Positions 1-9,077 of a stretch of 64,000 bases of DNA are shown piece after piece. Source of the DNA: Roseomonas aeriglobus (GTDB taxonomy: Bacteria > Pseudomonadota > Alphaproteobacteria > Sphingomonadales > Sphingomonadaceae); NCBI GenBank assembly GCA_016937575.1, contig JAFHKN010000002.1:2728001-2792000 (forward strand), in the 5' to 3' direction. Made by a program: the position numbers and the translations under genes. Below the pieces are notes generated by a model. That model was not told the DNA's origin and did not search any database. It was given only the letters and a program-made list of their open reading frames with translations. The first letter of the stretch is position 1. Every line of letters starts with the position of its first letter.

Positions 1-988
1 GGCGTTTGACCGACGCCTGGTTGGCACGGATCGTGATGCCCTTGTTCACGACGTTGCCGATCGGGACCATGTTCCCGGTCGGGCCGTAGACGCCGACCAC
101 CGACACCACGCCGCCCTTCTTCACCGAATTGATCGCCCAGTGGAGCGGGATCGCCGAGCCCGCCTGCAACTTCAGCTTCGATCCGGTCAGCCACTGCAGG
201 AAATTGCCCTTGGCATCGCCTCCGACCGCGTCGATGCAGACGTCGGCCCCCAGCCCGTCGGTCGTCTTCTTCATGAACACGACGACGTCGTCGACTTCCT
301 TGAAATTATAGACCTCGGCCGGGGCGTAGCGCCGAACGAAATCGAGGCGGTAGTCGTGCATGTCGAACACGATCACGCGCCCGGCACCGAACAGCCAGGC
401 GCAGCGCGCGGCCATGATGCCGACCGGCCCCGCACCGAACACCACCACCGTATCCCCCGGCTGGATGCCGGCCATCTCGGCGGCCTGATAGCCGGTGGGA
501 ACGACGTCGGTCAGCAGCACGGCGTCGTCCGGATCCATCCAGTCGGGAATCACCATCGGCCCGACATCGGCATAGGGCACGCGGACATATTCGGCCTGGC
601 CACCGTCGTAACCGCCCGCCGTATGGGAATAGCCGAAGATGCCGCCGACCGCGGTCGCCTGCGCGTTCGATTCGTGACAGTTGCCGAACAGGCCCTGCTG
701 GCAGAAGTGGCAGCGGCCGCACGCGATGTTGAAGGGCACCAGCACATGGTCGCCGGGCTTCACCGTTTCGACCGCCGACCCGACCTGTTCGACGATCCCG
801 CAGAACTCATGACCGAAGGTCATGCCAACGCGGGTGTCGGGGACCATCCCGTGATAGAGGTGCAGGTCCGATCCGCAAATGCACGATCGCGTCACCCGGA
901 CGACGGCGTCCTGGGGATGTTCGATCCGCGGCATCGGCTTTTGCGACAGCCGGACCCGGTACGGGCCCCGATAATCCATTGCCAGCAT
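1..988 (-). CDS. Zinc-dependent alcohol dehydrogenase, formaldehyde-dehydrogenase-like (3' end outside window)
   Basis: A medium-chain zinc alcohol dehydrogenase. Residues C38 and H60-E61 (in CGSD and GHEFCG) fit catalytic zinc ligands. C90, C93, C96 and C104 form the four-cysteine structural zinc lobe (CGRCHFC...C), and a GAGPVG loop in the second half fits the NAD-binding fold. The start at 988 has a GGAAGGA Shine-Dalgarno seven bases upstream, which favours it over the in-frame ATG at 979. About 329 codons are visible with no stop, so the C-terminus (roughly 60 residues in relatives of about 390) lies beyond the left edge. The general layout resembles the glutathione-dependent formaldehyde dehydrogenase-like group, but the substrate cannot be read from sequence. 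Reaction class is confident; substrate is not. Confidence 0.9.
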   Translation of the reverse strand, partial: MLAMDYRGPYRVRLSQKPMPRIEHPQDAVVRVTRSCICGSDLHLYHGMVPDTRVGMTFGHEFCGIVEQVGSAVETVKPGDHVLVPFNIACGRCHFCQQGLFGNCHESNAQATAVGGIFGYSHTAGGYDGGQAEYVRVPYADVGPMVIPDWMDPDDAVLLTDVVPTGYQAAEMAGIQPGDTVVVFGAGPVGIMAARCAWLFGAGRVIVFDMHDYRLDFVRRYAPAEVYNFKEVDDVVVFMKKTTDGLGADVCIDAVGGDAKGNFLQWLTGSKLKLQAGSAIPLHWAINSVKKGGVVSVVGVYGPTGNMVPIGNVVNKGITIRANQASVKR

Positions 989-1136
989 GCGCGTTCCTTC
1001 CGCGACACCGAACCGCGCGCACTGCCGCCAGTTCCCCTCGGGCAGGAGAAATACCGACGTTTTATCAATGACTTAATCTGGGTTATAGCCTTTGGCCAGC
1101 CGCCCAACCTGTGTCTATCACCTAGGACAGCGCCGT

Positions 1137-2819
1137 TCAGGCGGTCAGCGTCTGGCGACAGGCGAACTGACGCAATAGTTCGTCCGCCGGCATCGGTCGC
1201 CCGTAGCGGAACCCCTGCATCTCATCGCAATGCAGCTTCTGGAGCACGGCTTCCTGGCACGGCGTTTCGACACCCTCGGCGATGACCTGCAACCCCAGGC
1301 TCTGCGCCATGGTGATCACCGCGCCGACGATCGCCGCATCGCTGGCGCGCCGGTCGATTTTGGCGATGAAGCTGCGATCGATCTTCAATCGGGTCAGGGG
1401 ATATTTCTGAAGGAGGCTGAGCGACGCGAAACCGGTGCCGAAATCGTCGAACGCCACATGGACGCCCAGTTTGCGCAGGCGACGCAACGCGCGAGTGGAT
1501 TGGCTATGGTTCTGAAGCACCGTATTCTCGGTGATCTCCAGTTCCAGGCACGAGCCCGCTACGGCATGGCGGTCCAGCGCGGCGCTTACGACATCGAACA
1601 GGCGGTCCGACCGCAGCTGGCCGGCAAACAGGTTCACGCCTATCCGCAGTGGCCCCATGCCAGCGGCCTGCCACGCCGCGGCGGTGCTGCACGCCTGGTC
1701 GATGATCCAGTCGCCGACTTCGTCGGCAACCGGACTTTGTTCCAGGATTTCGACGAAGATCCTGGGCGACAGCAGACCGTGATCGGGATGCCGCCAGCGC
1801 AGCAACGCCTCGACGCCCGCGAACGCGCCGGTGGCGGCGTGAACCTGCGGCTGGAACCACAGCTCGAATTCGCCCCGCGACACCGCGCCGCGCAGGTCGG
1901 CGTTGAGGCGCAACCGCTGTTCGGACCGGAGCTGCATCGCGCGGGTGAAGAAGGTGCGGACGCCGCCGCCCTGCGCCTTGGCGCTGTGGAGTGCGAGGTC
2001 GGCGCAGCACAGCAGTTCTTCGTCGGTGCGCGCGTCGTGCGGGAACATTGCGATCCCGATGCTCGCATCGACGAAGACCGACTGCGCCGCCAGTTCGATG
2101 GGCTGACGGAGCGCATTGAACAGGCGCGTCGTCAGCGCGCCGAGTGCGCATGGATCGTTGCAATCGGGAACGACGACCGCAAATTCGTCACCACCGATGC
2201 GGGCAAGGAATACGTCCGGTCCGACGACCCGTTGCAACCGGTCGGCGACCCGCGCCAGCAGCATGTCGCCCGCGGAATGGCCCAGCGTGTCGTTGACGTG
2301 CTTGAAGCCGTCGAGATCGAGCATCAGCAACGCGACGGGGCCGCTCGCGATCACGGATTTGAGCTTGGCCTGCAGGGCATTGCGGTTCGGCAGCGAGGTC
2401 AATGTGTCGCAATGCGCCAGATGCTCCAGCCGCCGCTGCGCCCGGGCGCGGTCGGTGACGTCGCGGACGAGCGCGCCGAACATGGGTGCACCGTTTTCGA
2501 ACCACATCGATAGCGACAGGTCGACGGGCAATTCATAGCCGTCGGCGTGAAGCGCGAGAATCTCGACGGCTTGACCGGCCAGCCGCGCCTGCCCGGATTT
2601 GACGGCGCGCTCGAGCCCCGCCTCGTGCGCAGGCCGGAAGCGTTCGGGAATGATGATCGACAGAGGCTGGCCGATCGCCTTTTCGGCAGAATGGCCGAAC
2701 AGCGTCTCGGCCGCCGAGTTCCAGGCGATGATAAGATTGTCGGACCCGGCGCAGACCGCGGCGGTCGCCGATCGTGACAGCATCTGTTCGTATCGATCGC
2801 CCCTGGACGGTGGCTGCAT
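1137..2819 (-). CDS. PAS-GGDEF-EAL cyclic-di-GMP signalling protein
   Basis: A 560-residue soluble protein with no obvious membrane segment. Order: PAS sensor (about 10-125), GGDEF diguanylate cyclase (about 130-290, intact GGDEF at 209-213) and EAL phosphodiesterase (about 305-550, EAL at 337-339, DDFGTG at 458-463, EGVET at 515-519). The core catalytic motifs of both output domains are present, so it could make and break cyclic di-GMP; which activity dominates is not visible. It is divergent from the hybrid histidine kinase starting at 3042, with about 220 bases between them, so the two may share a control region. The PAS domain may bind a small ligand or cofactor, but no haem or flavin motif is clear. 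Confidence 0.95.
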   Translation of the reverse strand: MQPPSRGDRYEQMLSRSATAAVCAGSDNLIIAWNSAAETLFGHSAEKAIGQPLSIIIPERFRPAHEAGLERAVKSGQARLAGQAVEILALHADGYELPVDLSLSMWFENGAPMFGALVRDVTDRARAQRRLEHLAHCDTLTSLPNRNALQAKLKSVIASGPVALLMLDLDGFKHVNDTLGHSAGDMLLARVADRLQRVVGPDVFLARIGGDEFAVVVPDCNDPCALGALTTRLFNALRQPIELAAQSVFVDASIGIAMFPHDARTDEELLCCADLALHSAKAQGGGVRTFFTRAMQLRSEQRLRLNADLRGAVSRGEFELWFQPQVHAATGAFAGVEALLRWRHPDHGLLSPRIFVEILEQSPVADEVGDWIIDQACSTAAAWQAAGMGPLRIGVNLFAGQLRSDRLFDVVSAALDRHAVAGSCLELEITENTVLQNHSQSTRALRRLRKLGVHVAFDDFGTGFASLSLLQKYPLTRLKIDRSFIAKIDRRASDAAIVGAVITMAQSLGLQVIAEGVETPCQEAVLQKLHCDEMQGFRYGRPMPADELLRQFACRQTLTA

Positions 2820-3041
2820 CGGCCGGCTTCCCTCCCCAGCATTCCCCAGCGAACCCTATCAAGTGCAGGTAAACGTTCGGTAATGGCAGGAAGCGCGGCT
2901 GGTGCGTCGAGATGAAGGACGCTCCCATGAAATCCGTTATCGTTACGCTGGGCGTGTAATCCGTAGCAATGTCACAAGTGATCGTTGCGCCTATGGTGGG
3001 TACATGAACCGTGGCACCCCATCGCAGGAGCATTGCGCCCT

Positions 3042-6026
3042 ATGACGTCCACCACGGTTCCGCTGGAATCCACCAGTTTGCAACCAAAGCTGGCCGCGCC
3101 GCTTCTGGTGGGTGGCGGCGCGACGGGTGACCTGATTCGCGCCAAGGACTGGTCAGCCACGCCGCTGGGCCCGATGGAGAGCTGGCCGCCGCAGCTTGTG
3201 TCGATCGTTCAGACGGTGTTGTCGTCCCCGGTGCCGATGACGGTATTGTGGGGAGCAGACGGGATCCTGCTCTATAACGATGGCTATGCCGAGGTGTGCG
3301 GACCGCGCCACCCCGATGCGCTGGGCGGGCGGCTGCTCGACATCTGGCCGGAAGCGCGGGATTTCAACGCACGGGTCATCGCGGAAGGTCTTGCCGGCCG
3401 TCCGCTGAGCTTTTCGGCTCAGGAGTTCGAACTCTGGCGGAACGGGCACCCCGAACAGGTCTGGATGGACCTGGAATATATGCCGCTGCACGGCGCGGAC
3501 GGCCAGCCGGCCGGCATGCTGGCGATGGTGTTCGACATCACCCCGCGCGTGCGCGCCGAACGCCAGCTGGCGCGCAGCGAGGAGCTGTACCGGTTCCTCG
3601 ACGAGCTGAGCCAGGCGGTGACGAGCCTGCACGATGCCGATGACGTGCTGCAGGTCACGACGCGAATGGTGGCGGCGCAGCTTTCGCTTTCGAACTGCGC
3701 CTATGCCGACATGGACGAGGACGAGGACGGCTTCACTATCCGCGGTGACTGGCATGCGCCCGGGTCGCCGTCGATCGTCGGCCATTACAGTCTCGCCGAT
3801 TTCGGCACGCTGGCCGTACAGGAGCTGTCGGCCGGCCGCCCGCTGATCATCAACGACAATCTGGCCGAGATCGCGCCGCACGAGGCCAAGACGTTCCAGG
3901 ACATCGGCATCGCCGCGACGATCTGCATGCCGCTCGTCAAGAACGGCCGGCTGCGGGCGTTGATGGCGATTCACGACAAGGTGCCGCGCCGCTGGAGCGA
4001 CGACGAACTGACGCTGATCCGCGAAGTGACCGAACGGTCCTGGGCGGATATCGTACGCGTCGGGGCCGAATCCAACCTGCGCGCCAACGAGGAACAGCTG
4101 CGCCTCGCCGTCGAGGCAGCGGAAATCGGCCTGTGGGACGTCGATGAGGTCAACGGAACGATGTTCTGGCCGCCCCGCGTGAAGGCGATGTTCGGTATCT
4201 CTGCTGACCGGCCGGTATCGATGGCCGATTACTACGCCGGGCTGCACCCCGACGATTTCGATGCGACCGCGGCGGCCTATGCCGCGGCGGCCGACCCGGC
4301 GCGCCGCGCGCTGTACGACGTCGAATATCGCACCATCGGCAAGGAGGATGGCGTCGTCCGCTGGGTCGCGGCAAAGGGCCGCGGGGTGTTCGAGGGCGAC
4401 CGCTGCGTCCGGGTGATCGGCACCGCGATCGACATCACCGCGCGCAAGCAGACCGAACAGGCCTTGCGCGATCTGAACGAAACGCTGGAGGAACGGATCG
4501 CCGCCGGTCTTGCCGAGCGCAAGCTGCTCGCCGACGTGATCGAGAATACCACGGCGATCATCTTCGTTGCCGACCTCGACTTCCGATGGCTGGCAATCAA
4601 TCGGGCGGCGGCGACCGCGTTCGAATCGGTCTATGGCGTGCGTCCGACGATCGGCCGGTCGATGCTCGAGGCACTCGACCATTTGCCGGAGGAACGGGCG
4701 CAGGTCGAGCGGGTATGGGGCCGGGCCCTGGCCGGCGAAGAATTTACGTTGACCGAGGAATTCGGCGATCCGCGCTTCGGCCGGCGGTGTTTCGAGATCA
4801 CCTTCAGCACGCTGCGCGACCCCGACGGCCGCCGGGTCGGCGCCTATCAGATCGTTCACGACGTGACCGAACGGCTGGCCGAACAACGCAGGTTGGCCGA
4901 GGCCGAGGAACAGCTGCGTCAGGCGCAGAAGGTCGAGGCGCTCGGCCAGCTGACCGGCGGGGTTGCGCATGATTTCAACAATTTGCTGACCCCGATCATC
5001 GGTTCGCTCGACCTGCTGACCCGCCGCCAGATCGGCACCGATCGCGAGCGCCAGCTGATCGCGGGCGCATTCCAGTCCGCCGAACGCGCGCGCACGCTCG
5101 TCCAGCGCCTGCTGGCCTTTGCCCGGCGCCAGCCGTTGCAGCCGACCGCGATCGACATCCGTGCGCTGATCGCGGGCATGGGGGAGCTTGTCGCGAGCAC
5201 GAGCGGGCCGCAGGTCCAGGTGATCGTCGACGCCCCCGACGACCTGCCGCCCGCGCAGGCGGATTTCAACCAGGTCGAAATGGCGCTGCTCAACCTCAGC
5301 GTGAACGCCCGCGACGCGATGCCCGATGGCGGCACGCTGCGCATCACCGCCGCCGCGCGCCGGCTGGAGCGCAAGAGCCATGATCTGCGCGCCGGCGATT
5401 ACGTGATGATCTCGGTCGCCGATACTGGTGTCGGCATGGACGAAGAGACGATGGCGCGCGCGATCGAACCCTTCTTTTCGACGAAGGGTATCGGCAAGGG
5501 CACCGGGCTGGGACTGTCGATGGTTCACGGCCTGGCGCAGCAGCTGGGCGGCGCCCTGCGCATCTTCAGCCAACCCCGGTTGGGGACGAACATCGAGATG
5601 TGGTTGCCGACCGCGACGATGCGTGCCCCGACGCCCTCCGACACACGGCCCGCGGACGCGGATTGCCCGGGCGGGCGCGGCACGGCGCTGTTGGTCGACG
5701 ACGAACCGGCGGTTCGCGCGACGACCGCGCACATGCTGGAGGAATTCGGCTACGGCGTGATCGAGGCGAATTCCGCCGAGGAAGCCCTGCCCCTTCTGCG
5801 CGAGCGATCGGACATCACGTTGCTCGTGACCGACCATCTGATGCCGGGAATGGACGGCATGGAGCTCGTCCGCGTCGCCCGGTCGATCGCGCCGACGCTG
5901 CCCGCGTTGGTCGTATCGGGCTATGCCGACGTCGAGGGGATCGCATCCGACATCCCCCGCCTGGCCAAACCCTTCCGCGCCGAGGAATTGCGCGCCGCCG
6001 TCGCGGCGCTCGACGGCGGCGACTGA
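3042..6026 (+). CDS. Hybrid sensor histidine kinase (PAS-GAF-PAS-PAS-HisKA-HATPase-REC)
   Basis: A 994-residue cytoplasmic-looking hybrid kinase. Apparent order: PAS (about 55-175), GAF (about 190-345), PAS (352-470), PAS (490-610), dimerisation domain with H643 in VAHDFNN, ATPase with N-box NLSVNARDAM (751-760), DTGVGM, and TGLGLS, then a C-terminal receiver (about 880-990) with phospho-acceptor D931 in TDHLMPGMDG. The HDFNN-type H-box is that of the HWE-unlike, FixL/NtrB-style kinases with attached receivers. The ATG at 3042 has an AGGAG ribosome site; an upstream in-frame start at 2985 would add 19 poorly conserved-looking residues. There are no transmembrane segments, so the signal is probably intracellular. 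No partner regulator gene is adjacent. It stands divergent from a cyclic-di-GMP protein. Confidence 0.95.
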   Translation: MTSTTVPLESTSLQPKLAAPLLVGGGATGDLIRAKDWSATPLGPMESWPPQLVSIVQTVLSSPVPMTVLWGADGILLYNDGYAEVCGPRHPDALGGRLLDIWPEARDFNARVIAEGLAGRPLSFSAQEFELWRNGHPEQVWMDLEYMPLHGADGQPAGMLAMVFDITPRVRAERQLARSEELYRFLDELSQAVTSLHDADDVLQVTTRMVAAQLSLSNCAYADMDEDEDGFTIRGDWHAPGSPSIVGHYSLADFGTLAVQELSAGRPLIINDNLAEIAPHEAKTFQDIGIAATICMPLVKNGRLRALMAIHDKVPRRWSDDELTLIREVTERSWADIVRVGAESNLRANEEQLRLAVEAAEIGLWDVDEVNGTMFWPPRVKAMFGISADRPVSMADYYAGLHPDDFDATAAAYAAAADPARRALYDVEYRTIGKEDGVVRWVAAKGRGVFEGDRCVRVIGTAIDITARKQTEQALRDLNETLEERIAAGLAERKLLADVIENTTAIIFVADLDFRWLAINRAAATAFESVYGVRPTIGRSMLEALDHLPEERAQVERVWGRALAGEEFTLTEEFGDPRFGRRCFEITFSTLRDPDGRRVGAYQIVHDVTERLAEQRRLAEAEEQLRQAQKVEALGQLTGGVAHDFNNLLTPIIGSLDLLTRRQIGTDRERQLIAGAFQSAERARTLVQRLLAFARRQPLQPTAIDIRALIAGMGELVASTSGPQVQVIVDAPDDLPPAQADFNQVEMALLNLSVNARDAMPDGGTLRITAAARRLERKSHDLRAGDYVMISVADTGVGMDEETMARAIEPFFSTKGIGKGTGLGLSMVHGLAQQLGGALRIFSQPRLGTNIEMWLPTATMRAPTPSDTRPADADCPGGRGTALLVDDEPAVRATTAHMLEEFGYGVIEANSAEEALPLLRERSDITLLVTDHLMPGMDGMELVRVARSIAPTLPALVVSGYADVEGIASDIPRLAKPFRAEELRAAVAALDGGD

Positions 6027-6109
6027 CGCGCGCGGCGCGGCGCCTGCCACTTTTCGACTTGGTAGATCGGCGAAGACTGGTAGGGCGCCCGTCAGGGAGA
6101 GGGCGACGA

Positions 6110-7168
6110 ATGCTTAATCGGCGGGGTTTTGTGATAGGCAGCGCCGCGATGGCGTTGGGTGCCGAAGCGTCGGCCCGTGCCGTCCAGGCAAGCAAGAGGC
6201 AGGCGATCGCCGAGATCGTGCTGCCGAGCAATTTCAACGGCCTTGTCGCCTATGCCCGCGGCGGTCGGATCGCGCATGTTCGGACCGCCGGTTTCGCCGA
6301 CGTGGAGAAGCGGACGCCGTTTGCGGAGACGACCGCGATCCGGTGGGGGTCCGCCTCCAAATGGCTGACCAGCGTCGCGGCGCTGCGACTGACGGAGCAA
6401 GGGCGGCTCAGGCTCGACGCGCCGATCGCCACCTACCTGCCCCGGTTCCGCGCGGATACCGGTCAGCGCGTTCGCGTCGATCATCTGCTGTCGAACACGA
6501 GCGGCATACCCGACCTGCTGACCCGGCAGATCGCGACCGAGCCGGAACTGCGCACCTCCACCGCGGCGACGGCGGACATCGTGGCGCGGTTCGGGGGTGG
6601 CGATCCGACATTCCCGCCGGGCGAGGGCTGGGACTATGCGGCGCTCAACCGGGCGATCGTCGCCCATCTTCTCGAGAGCGTATCGGGTCGGGATTTCCCG
6701 GCGCTGATGCGGCAGCTGGTGTTGCGGCCGCTGGGCATGTCCGGTGCCGGCTTCGTCCAGACCGGCCAGCCGGCCGTGCCCAATCTGGCGGCGGCCTATG
6801 CCTCCATCAGCCCGCCGGTGCGCAAGATGGCCACCGTTCCCCCTTTCCTGGCGGCATCTGGCAATGTCGCGGGAACGGTCGGCGACGCCGTGCGCGCGGC
6901 CCATGGCATCTTCCACGGTCCACTGCTGACGCCGCGATCGCGGTCGGACCTGACGCGGGTCCGGTGGCGCGAGGAGGATTATGCGCTCGGCGGGCGTGTT
7001 CACGCGATCGACGGCGAGCCCTGGGCGTGGGAGACGGGCAAGGTTCAGGCATATCGCACGCACATCGCCCACCGCCTTGCGCGCAGCGAAACCATCGTCG
7101 TGTTCAATACGACCGACATGGACCAGCCGGAGATCGCACGGTGGGTCGAAGCGATCGCCCGCGCGTAG
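6110..7168 (+). CDS. Beta-lactamase-family serine hydrolase with TAT signal
   Basis: A 352-residue class-C beta-lactamase/DD-peptidase fold protein, probably exported folded. The N-terminus has a twin-arginine signal (NRRGFVIG, then an Ala-rich stretch to about residue 24). The nucleophile motif S81-A-S-K84 is present. The second motif, usually Y-S-N, reads Y176-A-A, so the usual Asn is missing although Y176 is kept. The start at 6110 has a GGGAG site. Family members include esterases, D-aminopeptidases and penicillin-binding relatives; substrate is unknown. It lies 84 bases after the histidine kinase and is followed closely by the convergent patatin gene. Confidence 0.88.
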   Translation: MLNRRGFVIGSAAMALGAEASARAVQASKRQAIAEIVLPSNFNGLVAYARGGRIAHVRTAGFADVEKRTPFAETTAIRWGSASKWLTSVAALRLTEQGRLRLDAPIATYLPRFRADTGQRVRVDHLLSNTSGIPDLLTRQIATEPELRTSTAATADIVARFGGGDPTFPPGEGWDYAALNRAIVAHLLESVSGRDFPALMRQLVLRPLGMSGAGFVQTGQPAVPNLAAAYASISPPVRKMATVPPFLAASGNVAGTVGDAVRAAHGIFHGPLLTPRSRSDLTRVRWREEDYALGGRVHAIDGEPWAWETGKVQAYRTHIAHRLARSETIVVFNTTDMDQPEIARWVEAIARA

Positions 7169-7185
7169 GGCGTTCTTAGTCCACG

Positions 7186-8199
7186 TCAATTGTCGATGAC
7201 GGTCAGGCCCGGCGCGCCGACCGGTATTGCCCCGCTGGCGAGCTTGTCGGCGAACGCGCTCCCGTCGCGAAGACCTGCGTCCCAGCGTTCGCGCGCGGAC
7301 GCCGGAGAGAAGTCCAGCGCCTTGGCGGCGATCTCGCGCGCCTGATCGGCATAGGTGAGGCGGACGACGGTCGCCGATCGATCGCGATAGGCTTCCGTCG
7401 CATAGGCGAGCTGCCACCGGGCGATGCTGCGGCGGGTCTGACAGGCGAAGGCCAAGTCCTGCGCCCGTCCGGCCATGTCGCCCAGGCTGCGCGGCGTCGC
7501 GGCGCTCGCCGGCAACAGGTCGACGGCGATGCACAGCAGCGGCGTTGCGGCCGGTTCGCCGAGCGGTGGATCGAGCGGCCGGTTCGCGGCCAGTCCGCCA
7601 TCGACGAGGAAGCGTCCGTCGATCTCGACGGGCGGGTACAGCGGCGGCATCGCCGCGCTGGCCCGGATGTGATCGGTCGTCACCGTGGTCCGACACGTGT
7701 CGAACACGACTTCGTCGCCCGTATCCAGATCGACGGCGAAGGCGGTGAAGCGAACCGCTCCACCGTTCAGCCACGCGCCATCGACCAGATTCGCCAAGGC
7801 AGCCCCGATGGGGGCCGAGGCGTAAAGGGCGGGCGGATCGCCTCGCGTCGCCAGCCCCGTGCCGATCGGCCCGAACAGACCGGGGCGTCCGGCCAGAGCC
7901 GTCGCCAGCGTCTCGCTCGTCCGCCGCCAATCATCGGGGACCGCATCCCACCACATCGGCCACCTGTTTCGGTCGCGGGCGGGATGCCAGAGCCGGGTCA
8001 GGCGATCGATACGGTCCTCGTCGCGATTGCCGGCAATGATCGCGCCGTTGATCGCGCCGATCGAGGTGCCGACCACCCAGTCCGGACGGATGCCGCGATC
8101 GTGGAGCGCCTGATACACCCCAGCCTGATAGGCACCCAAGGCATTGCCGCCGGCGAGGGCGAGCACGACCGTGCACCGATCCAGTGCCGGGCCGCTCAT
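7186..8199 (-). CDS. Patatin-like phospholipase family protein
   Basis: A 337-residue patatin-fold lipid acyl hydrolase. The oxyanion loop GGNALGAYQ (17-25), nucleophile elbow G44-T-S46-I-G48 and the catalytic Asp in D200-G-G are all present, so the Ser-Asp dyad is intact. There is no signal peptide. The start ATG at 8199 overlaps the stop of the upstream NAD(P)HX dehydratase gene by four bases (ATGA), which fixes the start and implies translational coupling. The substrate is unknown; family members cleave phospholipids or neutral lipids. A longer in-frame extension upstream exists but lies inside the preceding gene and is not needed. Confidence 0.9.
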   Translation of the reverse strand: MSGPALDRCTVVLALAGGNALGAYQAGVYQALHDRGIRPDWVVGTSIGAINGAIIAGNRDEDRIDRLTRLWHPARDRNRWPMWWDAVPDDWRRTSETLATALAGRPGLFGPIGTGLATRGDPPALYASAPIGAALANLVDGAWLNGGAVRFTAFAVDLDTGDEVVFDTCRTTVTTDHIRASAAMPPLYPPVEIDGRFLVDGGLAANRPLDPPLGEPAATPLLCIAVDLLPASAATPRSLGDMAGRAQDLAFACQTRRSIARWQLAYATEAYRDRSATVVRLTYADQAREIAAKALDFSPASARERWDAGLRDGSAFADKLASGAIPVGAPGLTVIDN

Positions 8200-9077
8200 T
8201 GCGGCAACATATGGGGAAATTGGCCGGGCAGATCGCGCGCGAGGAAGCCGATCGGACCATCGGTGGTCGCCAGGCGCCGGCCGCTCTGCCCGTGCAACCA
8301 CACGCCCCACGCCGTCGCGACGAGCGGCGCCGCCCCGCGCGACACCAACCCGGCAATCGCCCCGGCCAGCACATCGCCCGACCCACCGGTGGCAAGACCG
8401 ACCCCGCCACCGCCGTAGGACAGCGTCGTACCATCGGGCGTGGCGATAACCGTAGCGCTGCTTTTCAGCGCAACGACCGCGCCGAACGCCTGCGCCGCAT
8501 CGCGCGCGACGCATATCGGATCGGCAGCGATCGCCGCTTCGTCGCGGTCGCAGAGCACGGCCATCTCCCCGTAATGCGGCGTCAGGACGATCCGCCCGGA
8601 GAACCGCGCCAGATCGGCACGAACCGCCTTCAGACACCCGATCGCCACTGCATCGACGACGAGCGTCAGGTCGTCGCCGGGGGCGCGCAAAATGACATCG
8701 AGCAGATGCGCCGCCACATCGGGATCGCCGATTCCGGGACCGAGCACGACCGTATCACAGGCCCCGAGCGCGGGATCCAGCGCCGCCGCAGCGTGCCCGA
8801 TCTCGCCCCGGTCGTCCTCCGGCACGGCAATGACGGCGGCTTCGGGAACGAGCAGACCGAGCGGCACCGCTGCCGCCTCGACGGTCGCGAGTTGCACCTT
8901 GCCGGCGCCCGCCCGCAACGCCGCTTCGCCCGTCAGCCGCGTCGCGCCCGGCACCTTGCGCGACCCCCCGACGATAAGCACGCGGCCACGGCTATTCTTG
9001 GTCGTTCCCGGGCCATGGACCGGCAAGGGATGGGCTGCCAGCCAGGCGCTGTCGATCGGTGTCTCGGTGTCGCTCAT
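8196..9077 (-). CDS. nnrD: ADP-dependent NAD(P)H-hydrate dehydratase
   Basis: A 293-residue ribokinase-fold protein of the YjeF C-terminal family, which repairs damaged hydrated NADH/NADPH using ADP. Visible motifs are LIVGGS near the start, LGPGIG, TPHYGEM and the nucleotide-site GGSGDVLAG. The epimerase partner domain (YjeF N-terminal, NnrE) is absent from this protein and from the window. It overlaps the upstream histidine phosphatase by four bases and the downstream patatin gene by four bases, forming a tight three-gene operon. The proximity of pncB further upstream makes an NAD-metabolism theme plausible. Confidence 0.92.
   Translation of the reverse strand: MSDTETPIDSAWLAAHPLPVHGPGTTKNSRGRVLIVGGSRKVPGATRLTGEAALRAGAGKVQLATVEAAAVPLGLLVPEAAVIAVPEDDRGEIGHAAAALDPALGACDTVVLGPGIGDPDVAAHLLDVILRAPGDDLTLVVDAVAIGCLKAVRADLARFSGRIVLTPHYGEMAVLCDRDEAAIAADPICVARDAAQAFGAVVALKSSATVIATPDGTTLSYGGGGVGLATGGSGDVLAGAIAGLVSRGAAPLVATAWGVWLHGQSGRRLATTDGPIGFLARDLPGQFPHMLPQ

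Noticed and set aside
140..1285. A plus frame across the left-edge alcohol dehydrogenase
   Set aside because: Shadow of the minus-strand dehydrogenase, which has complete zinc motifs and a ribosome site.
3153..6050. A 965-codon minus frame opposite the hybrid histidine kinase
   Set aside because: Shadow frame with low-complexity composition; the plus-strand kinase accounts for the region.
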